30,939 nt of DNA. Source: a virus. Position 1 is the first letter of the stretch. Each line of letters begins with the position of its first letter. The notes beneath the pieces are model-generated. The model was not told the origin of the DNA. It was given only the letters and a program-made list of their open reading frames with translations, and made no database searches. Position numbers and translations under genes: made by a program. Where the stretch lies: positions 1 through 30,939 of the IMG/VR virus record IMGVR_UViG_3300013126_000150; one strand, 5' to 3'. Positions 26,307 to 30,939 of the stretch are shown in pieces.

Positions 26307-26983
26307 TGGCGGGCTCAATTGCAGAATTTAAATCAAGCTTTTCGAAGGATTTAGCAAGACCTAATAAGTTTGAGGTAGAAATACCGATTCCTATTGGAAT
26401 GATTCCTTATCTTGGAAAAGCTAGATCGCTCAGACTTAGGTGTGAGGCTGCTGATTTACCTGGCAGAACACTTGCAACGACAGAAATGAAAATTTATGGC
26501 ATTCAAGAGAAATTTCCATACATGACAAGTTATCCTGATATCACGATGACATTTATCGTTGCCGATGACATGATGGAGAAAAAGTTTTTTGATGCATGGA
26601 TCAACTGGATTAATCCAACAATAAATTACAACATTAAATACAAAAAAGATTATGCTGTAGCCATTCGTATAAAACAATATTCTGTTACAAATGAAGTTAG
26701 TTATTTTGTTGATTTACAAGATGCATATCCAATTGCAGTAAATGACCTAAATCTAGATTGGTCATCTGATGGATATCACAAACTCTCAGTTACATTTGCA
26801 TACACGCAATGGAGAAATACATCACTTGAAGCACTTGCAATGGAAGCACTTGAATATAATCTTGCAGAAATTGTAACTAATTCCACCCTTGGTTTTGATA
26901 GGGTTGATCCAGCAACACTTCTACAAGCTAATGTAAACGAATCACTTAGGGAATCTTCAGGAACTGATATAGGTCCGCTTTAA
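26306..26983 (+). CDS. Tail-tube-fold protein (gp19/gp54 family), 225 aa
   Basis: The order of motifs, ARPNKFEVEIPIPIG, RSLRLRCEAADLPGRTLATT, EMKIYGIQEKFPYM, then DITMTFIVADDMMEKKFFD, AWINWINP and VTFAYTQWRN, is that of T4-like tail-tube-fold proteins: an early beta strand pair, the ADLPGR loop, and a late FxYxxW strand. The size is between gp19 (163 aa) and gp54 (320 aa). A tube initiator such as gp54, rather than the major tube protein, is likelier because the gene lies next to gp26 and the tape-measure candidates, but this is inference. A TAATG overlap couples it to the preceding gene. Confidence 0.72.
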   Translation: MAGSIAEFKSSFSKDLARPNKFEVEIPIPIGMIPYLGKARSLRLRCEAADLPGRTLATTEMKIYGIQEKFPYMTSYPDITMTFIVADDMMEKKFFDAWINWINPTINYNIKYKKDYAVAIRIKQYSVTNEVSYFVDLQDAYPIAVNDLNLDWSSDGYHKLSVTFAYTQWRNTSLEALAMEALEYNLAEIVTNSTLGFDRVDPATLLQANVNESLRESSGTDIGPL

Positions 26984-27001
26984 TAAAATTATGGAGTGAA
27001 A

Positions 27002-27727
27002 ATGCCATTACCAAAAATTGATAATCCGATTTATGATCTTGTATTACCGTTGTCAAAAAAGAAAATAAAGTTTAGACCTTTTCTGGTCAAAGAGCAAAAG
27101 AATTTATTCATGGCAATGGAATCTGGTGATAGAGAAACGATTGAGCAAAATATAAAACAAGTTTTACACAATTGCACTTTAAATGATGATATTGACATTG
27201 ATAAACTTCCCGTACTTGATATTGAATATTATTTTATTCAATTAAGAGCAAGATCGATTGGTGAAATTGTTGAAAACAAATATCGTTGCGACAATGAAGT
27301 TGAAGAAAAAAAATGTGGAAACATTATGGAAGTTTCCGTCAATCTCCTCGATTTGCAAGTTACAAACTTGGTTGAAAATAAAGATGAGATACAAATAACA
27401 AATGAAATTTTTATAAAACTTAAATATCCAGAATACTCGATTCTTAAGAAAGTTACAGATAAAACTGATGTTACTGATATTGCATTTGAAATGATTGTAG
27501 ATTCCATTGAGCATGTTTATGATGGTGAACAATATTACTATGCTTCCGAAGTACCAAAACAAGAATTGATGGAATTTATTGAATCACTTAATCAGCAACA
27601 GTTTTCAAAAATTGAAGATTTTTTCACGAACTTACCAAAGTTAGAAAAGAAAATACAAATTAAATGTTCTAGATGTGGATTTGACCACTCTCTAGACGTT
27701 GAAGGTTTAGAAAGTTTTTTCGGTTAA
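27002..27727 (+). CDS. 26: Baseplate hub/assembly protein gp26-like, 241 aa
   Basis: LPKIDNPIYDLVLPLSKKKI, then KFRPFLVKEQKNLFMAME and DIEYYFIQLRARSIGE are the gp26 pattern of cyanophage-type T4 relatives (T4 gp26 is 208 aa). T4 gp26 takes part in hub assembly next to gp51. I chose ATG 27002 over GTG 26996 because GGAG (26993-26996) is 5 bases before this ATG. Cys96 and Cys105 plus the CSRC pair Cys222/Cys225 could form a split zinc site. The gene ends in a slippery T TTT TTC sequence one codon before its stop; a -1 shift would join it to the gp51-like frame that follows, giving a 306-aa product. Confidence 0.82.
   Translation: MPLPKIDNPIYDLVLPLSKKKIKFRPFLVKEQKNLFMAMESGDRETIEQNIKQVLHNCTLNDDIDIDKLPVLDIEYYFIQLRARSIGEIVENKYRCDNEVEEKKCGNIMEVSVNLLDLQVTNLVENKDEIQITNEIFIKLKYPEYSILKKVTDKTDVTDIAFEMIVDSIEHVYDGEQYYYASEVPKQELMEFIESLNQQQFSKIEDFFTNLPKLEKKIQIKCSRCGFDHSLDVEGLESFFG
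27715..27721 (+). promoter_or_regulatory. Candidate -1 frameshift heptamer T TTT TTC
   Basis: In the gp26 frame the last codons are AGT TTT TTC GGT TAA. The heptamer fits X XXY YYZ (UUUUUUC), letting both tRNAs re-pair with UUU after a -1 slip. The -1 frame then runs 66 codons without a stop and encodes the gp51-like sequence. Confidence 0.55.
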
Positions 27728-27921
27728 CTTTTTGTCATGACAATCTGAGAAATTATTATAAAACTAATTTCTCTTTGATGCAGCACCACAAATATAGCCT
27801 CACTGAACTTGAAAATATGATACCGTGGGAGCGAGAAATATACATTGCAATGCTTGTACAATATATTGAGGAAGAAACCCTTAAATTAAAACAAAGACAG
27901 AGCGAAAGAAAGAATAGATGA
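27721..27921 (+). CDS. 51: gp51-like extension of gp26, reached by -1 frameshift, 66 codons
   Basis: The frame reads RLTFCHDNLRNYYKTNFSLM, then QHHKYSLTELENMIPWEREI, YIAMLVQYIEEE and a basic tail. The YYKTNFSL...HHKYSLTELE..IPWEREIY pattern resembles, as I recall, gp51-type assembly proteins of T4-like phages. No ATG, GTG or TTG exists before the conserved YYKTNFSL segment except codons inside it; the first ATG (27778) has no Shine-Dalgarno and would drop the first 19 residues. The frame is open back only to 27703, inside gp26. The stop overlaps the next start as ATGA, showing the frame is translated. The product is probably gp26 fused to this domain. A sequencing indel in the six-T run is the alternative. 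Confidence 0.65.
   Translation, partial: RLTFCHDNLRNYYKTNFSLMQHHKYSLTELENMIPWEREIYIAMLVQYIEEETLKLKQRQSERKNR
27732..27773 (+). promoter_or_regulatory. Inverted repeats downstream of the slip site
   Basis: A perfect 12-bp palindrome TTGTCATGACAA (27732-27743) is followed by a perfect 9-bp stem GAGAAATTA / TAATTTCTC (27747-27755, 27765-27773) with a 9-base loop. These could form RNA structure that stimulates slipping, though the larger stem begins 25 bases after the heptamer, farther than usual. It would also hide the region before ATG 27778. Confidence 0.45.
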
Positions 27922-29582
27922 ACTATTACGAAGCAGCAAAAGTAAGAGGAACAAGCTTCGGAGATTTAATGAGACAAAAACTCATTTCTGGTGAAGGAGT
28001 TTTTTCTTCAATTCGTTCATCGTTTTCAGATAGAAAATTAGCTAAAAAGATAGGTAAAAAAGAAAAGTTTGACATTTTAAATATCGCAAAATTTTTAACC
28101 GGAGGTAGTACGTTAGCGCCTGTATTGGTGGGAAAATTATTGGGGCGATCAAAAGAAGATATTGAATACTTTAGTGGTATAAAAAAGAGAAAAACATATA
28201 CAAGACAATCATCATCGATGATTGAAAGAGTTTTGAGTAATAAAAATATGTCATCGGATAGTGAAGCAGTGCCAGTTCTAGAAGAAATATTCACTGTACT
28301 CAAACAAACTGAAGAAGAACGTGACCTAGAATTTGAAACATTAAAAGCTTTTGAAAAGGTACAAGCTAATCTAGAAAAGGATCGTCATCAAGAAGTAATG
28401 AATGTCTTTATTCGCGCTATTCGTAAAAAGAGGCGCGATTATATGAAATCTGGAAAGATTCAAATTGCACCCAAAAAGATGGGCTTAGATAAATTTTTAA
28501 CTGGTGGTTTGTTTGCGCTTGCTGGTGGTGCAGCATTTGCATCAATAAAACCACCTAAAGATGAAAAGCCTGAAATGATGCCTCCTTCTCCTCCAACACC
28601 TGATATAACACCCGAAAAACCATCAGATGATTTTGCTCGCCCGGTGGGTGTACGCCCCTCAACACCATTGAATCCGCCGGCCGTTTCAGAACGAGATATT
28701 CAAACCGGCGCTAGTACCTATACACGATTTGGGGAACCTGTTCGTCGCCCAACAGTCACACCTGTAGACTTGACTCCGCAACAAACTGCAACAAATATGA
28801 ATTTTGCAGAAAGAGTTGCACAAATATCAATCTTTGGAGAAACTGGTGTTAGAGGCAGAACACAAGCAGAAAAGAAAGTTGGGCAAGTAGTAGAAAATGA
28901 TCCATCACCTGGGGTATTTTCTTATGGTATTTTTGGTATGAACAGCGGATCTGGTTCTATTCAACGTTTTGTTGCAGGTAATCCTCAATTTGGATTTACT
29001 GCAAAACCAGGAACACGAGAATTTAATGAAGAATGGAAAAGAATTTCCGAAAGTAGAAGTAAGGAAATGTATGAAGCGCAATTACTTTGGTATCAAGGTG
29101 CAATATTAGATCCACTTAAAAAACAATTGGCAAATATATTACCTGACAATCTTGCAAAAGATGCGCGAGTCATTGCATACTTTGCTGATCGTCGCATTCA
29201 GTATGGAAATGTAATGGAAAAAAGCGCAATAACTTATTCACTTTCAGCTAAAACGCCAGAAGAATTTTTGCAAAGATTGACTGACTTTGATTTACAGAAT
29301 ATAGGCAAAGCATTCACGACATATCTCAGGAACAATCCACAAAATATAAGGGGGCTTAAGTCTAGAATACAAAATAGATTAAGTTCTGCTATGCAATTCG
29401 GTAGTGGTGATATGTTAGCTGATCGCTCTGTTGAAGAAGAAAATTTAAGAACAAGCTTAAGCGCATCATCTAGTGGACCTATAATTATTAATAGAACACA
29501 AATGGTTTCCGATGAAACATTAAATATGCCACCTCCCCCAACTAAACCTGATACAAATCCTGTACTGGAACGAAGAGGTTAA
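27918..29582 (+). CDS. Tail hub/tape-measure-like protein with lysozyme-like domain, 554 aa
   Basis: Residues 1-95 (AAKVRGTSFGDLMRQKLISG ... ILNIAKFLTGGSTLAP ... LLGRSKEDIEYFSG) are homologous to the start of the next gene. A helical region (115-175) and a short hydrophobic stretch (193-210) follow, then a Pro-rich linker (212-292). Residues ~296-490 resemble the chitosanase/lysozyme-like domain often found in phage tail proteins: ISIFGETG with Glu308 as candidate catalytic acid, PGVFSYGIFGMNSGSGSIQR (331-350), FNEEWKRI, YEAQLLWYQG and ADRRIQYGN. I infer a virion-borne peptidoglycan hydrolase for cell entry, notable because gp5 lacks lysozyme here. The start overlaps the gp51-like stop (ATGA). 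Confidence 0.75.
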   Translation: MNYYEAAKVRGTSFGDLMRQKLISGEGVFSSIRSSFSDRKLAKKIGKKEKFDILNIAKFLTGGSTLAPVLVGKLLGRSKEDIEYFSGIKKRKTYTRQSSSMIERVLSNKNMSSDSEAVPVLEEIFTVLKQTEEERDLEFETLKAFEKVQANLEKDRHQEVMNVFIRAIRKKRRDYMKSGKIQIAPKKMGLDKFLTGGLFALAGGAAFASIKPPKDEKPEMMPPSPPTPDITPEKPSDDFARPVGVRPSTPLNPPAVSERDIQTGASTYTRFGEPVRRPTVTPVDLTPQQTATNMNFAERVAQISIFGETGVRGRTQAEKKVGQVVENDPSPGVFSYGIFGMNSGSGSIQRFVAGNPQFGFTAKPGTREFNEEWKRISESRSKEMYEAQLLWYQGAILDPLKKQLANILPDNLAKDARVIAYFADRRIQYGNVMEKSAITYSLSAKTPEEFLQRLTDFDLQNIGKAFTTYLRNNPQNIRGLKSRIQNRLSSAMQFGSGDMLADRSVEEENLRTSLSASSSGPIIINRTQMVSDETLNMPPPPTKPDTNPVLERRG

Positions 29583-29585
29583 AAA

Positions 29586-30939
29586 ATGGATTATCAAGTA
29601 GCAAAAAATTTAAGAGGTCGCTCTTTTTCCTCTCTGGTAAGAGAAAAAATATATGCTGGTTCAGGTGTAAGTTCTGCGGTGGGGCGAGCAATTACAGCAA
29701 AACTAAAGGCCGCCGGGACAGGTATTTTGGAGAAAATTGATCCATTGAATGTGGCAAAGTTTGTAACTGGCGGAAGTAAATTAGCCCCTGCTATTTTAGG
29801 TAGATTGACTGGTAGATCGACACGAGATATAAGATACTTTGCTGGAGACAATCAAACAAGAAGGAGATATACACCTTTAGGTAGTAATACTGTAGGTGAT
29901 ACAGGGTTGGGAAATTCTTCAATTGATGTTTTAAATGAAATCCTTTCCTTTTTAAGAAAAAGTTACGAAAAGGAAAACGAAAGAAGAGAATTAGATAAAG
30001 CTTTTCGAGAAGAGAAACAATATGAAAGTGATAGAAGGCATAAAGAATTTATTGAAATATTAAAAACTTATACCACACTGCCCACTGCTCAAGTCGTTTC
30101 TGGCCCAGGAGAAACACCTGATAAAACTAGTGGCATTTTAGACACTATGAAAAAAATGATAGCGGCTGCTGTGGAAGGATTAAAAAAACTAATGGCAGGT
30201 ATGACTGCGGCGATCATGGCTGGTGTTTCTGCTCTGATTAAAAATGCATTAAAAGCATTTGAATGGATAAAAGATTTAAAATGGTTGAAAAATTTAAAAT
30301 GGTTGAAAGATATTACTAGCATTGGTTCCTTCATCACCTTACTCGGTAGATTTTTACCAATACTGAAATTTTTAGGGAGATTTGCTGGTGCTGCCGGGCT
30401 ATTGACATTTTTATATAGTGCATTAAAATACACTGCCAAAAATATACCTAATGCTTCTTCATTGTCACCTCAAGAGGCGTTAAATGTTTTGCAATCAAGA
30501 AATATTGAATTCATAAAAAAGGAAGGAAAGAGTGACGACCTTAAAACTGCTTATGATAATTTAAGTGATATGGTTTTATTAAGAAAATATATAGCAAAAC
30601 ATTTATTAACAAAGTTTGATGAAAACCCTGAAGATGAGGAGACACGAAAAAATATACTTGACATGGGAGGATTAGCTAAGGTTAAAGAAATTTCTGAATC
30701 ACCAAACATACATCCCAATGAAATACCATTAATAAGTGACATTTTACAATCGAATTATAGTAATATACCTCAGCCGTTAAGAAGTAGAAAACTTAGTTCT
30801 GAACAAGCTTGGATGAGAAATTTTGGTGATATATTTGATCCAGGTACATCAGAAAGATTAGGCTTTCAAGGTGAAGCATATCAAGTGCCAAGAAGATCAT
30901 ATTCACCTGCTCCACCTCCCATTTCCCCATATGAAACTG
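29586..30939 (+). CDS. Tape-measure candidate, paralogue of the preceding gene, C-terminus cut
   Basis: The frame from ATG 29586 stays open for 451 codons to the window edge. Residues 1-95 (AKNLRGRSFSSLVREKIYAG ... LNVAKFVTGGSKLAPAIL ... LTGRSTRDIRYFAG) match the start of the 554-aa protein closely. Residues ~118-165 are a charged helix; ~175-280 contain hydrophobic helices (AGMTAAIMAGVSALIKNALK, IGSFITLLGRFLPILKFLGR, AGLLTFLYSALKY), as in tape-measure proteins that pass into the host membrane. A tandem 6-residue repeat (DLKWLK NLKWLK) lies between them. A Pro-rich stretch begins near the edge. T4 gp29 is the likely functional counterpart, from position and character rather than detected homology. 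Confidence 0.7.
   Translation, partial: MDYQVAKNLRGRSFSSLVREKIYAGSGVSSAVGRAITAKLKAAGTGILEKIDPLNVAKFVTGGSKLAPAILGRLTGRSTRDIRYFAGDNQTRRRYTPLGSNTVGDTGLGNSSIDVLNEILSFLRKSYEKENERRELDKAFREEKQYESDRRHKEFIEILKTYTTLPTAQVVSGPGETPDKTSGILDTMKKMIAAAVEGLKKLMAGMTAAIMAGVSALIKNALKAFEWIKDLKWLKNLKWLKDITSIGSFITLLGRFLPILKFLGRFAGAAGLLTFLYSALKYTAKNIPNASSLSPQEALNVLQSRNIEFIKKEGKSDDLKTAYDNLSDMVLLRKYIAKHLLTKFDENPEDEETRKNILDMGGLAKVKEISESPNIHPNEIPLISDILQSNYSNIPQPLRSRKLSSEQAWMRNFGDIFDPGTSERLGFQGEAYQVPRRSYSPAPPPISPYET
30273..30308 (+). repeat. Tandem 18-bp coding repeat
   Basis: Two adjacent 18-bp units (30273-30290, 30291-30308) differ at one base and encode DLKWLK then NLKWLK, an amphipathic segment before the hydrophobic helices of the tape-measure candidate. 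Confidence 0.85.

Noticed and set aside
26996-27001. GTG start for gp26 two codons upstream
   Set aside because: GTG overlaps the GGAG site itself, whereas ATG 27002 is correctly spaced from it.
27238-27562. Two overlapping minus-strand frames over gp26
   Set aside because: No ribosome site or recognisable content; they are antisense to a conserved gene.
27778-27921. Independent 47-aa gp51-like gene from ATG 27778
   Set aside because: No Shine-Dalgarno, start lies just after a stable stem, and it would lose conserved-looking residues encoded upstream; kept only as the alternative to frameshifting.

Overview
The window looks like part of the virion-structure region of a tailed phage with a contractile tail (T4-like myovirus, of the cyanophage/pelagiphage type). 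The sequence is AT-rich and gene-dense. Junctions are tight, many being TAATG or ATGA overlaps, and no tRNA, rRNA, CRISPR array or transposase was seen. The host cannot be read from the sequence. Gene names below follow T4 and rest on remembered family motifs; no database search was run.

Minus strand, about 23.3 kb down to 1: a long baseplate operon. In transcription order it holds a gp48-like tube cap, gp53, a gp27-like hub protein, gp5 reduced to its OB-fold part with no lysozyme domain, a separate beta-helix spike with an HRH tip, an unknown 276-aa protein, gp25, gp6, a large gp7, a fibre-like protein, gp8, a 1775-aa DUF4815-type protein with a CFI-box-like Cys C-terminus, a 560-aa structural protein, an 81-aa coiled-coil protein, and a fibre-like protein of at least 627 aa built from 38-residue repeats that runs off the left edge.

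Plus strand, about 23.3 kb to the right edge: gp4 (head-completion nuclease fold), a cargo gene fusing a GT4 glycosyltransferase to an FkbM methyltransferase, a conserved 203-aa protein, a tail-tube-fold protein, gp26, a gp51-like reading frame that seems reachable only by a -1 frameshift from gp26, a 554-aa protein with a lysozyme/chitosanase-like domain, and the start of a second protein sharing the same N-terminal domain (tape-measure candidate). The two operons diverge from a 32-bp gap. Several NATAAATA boxes, the known T4-like late-promoter motif, lie at gene starts.

Together the genes would build the baseplate wedges (6, 7, 8, 25, 53), the hub and spike (5, spike, 27, 26/51), the tube and tape measure, and peripheral fibres. 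The strongest unusual signals are the T TTT TTC slip site at the end of gp26, the apparent move of the wall-degrading domain from gp5 to a tape-measure-like protein, the mosaic 114-bp repeat array containing two identical 107-bp blocks, and a GxGY beta module found in four different baseplate proteins.
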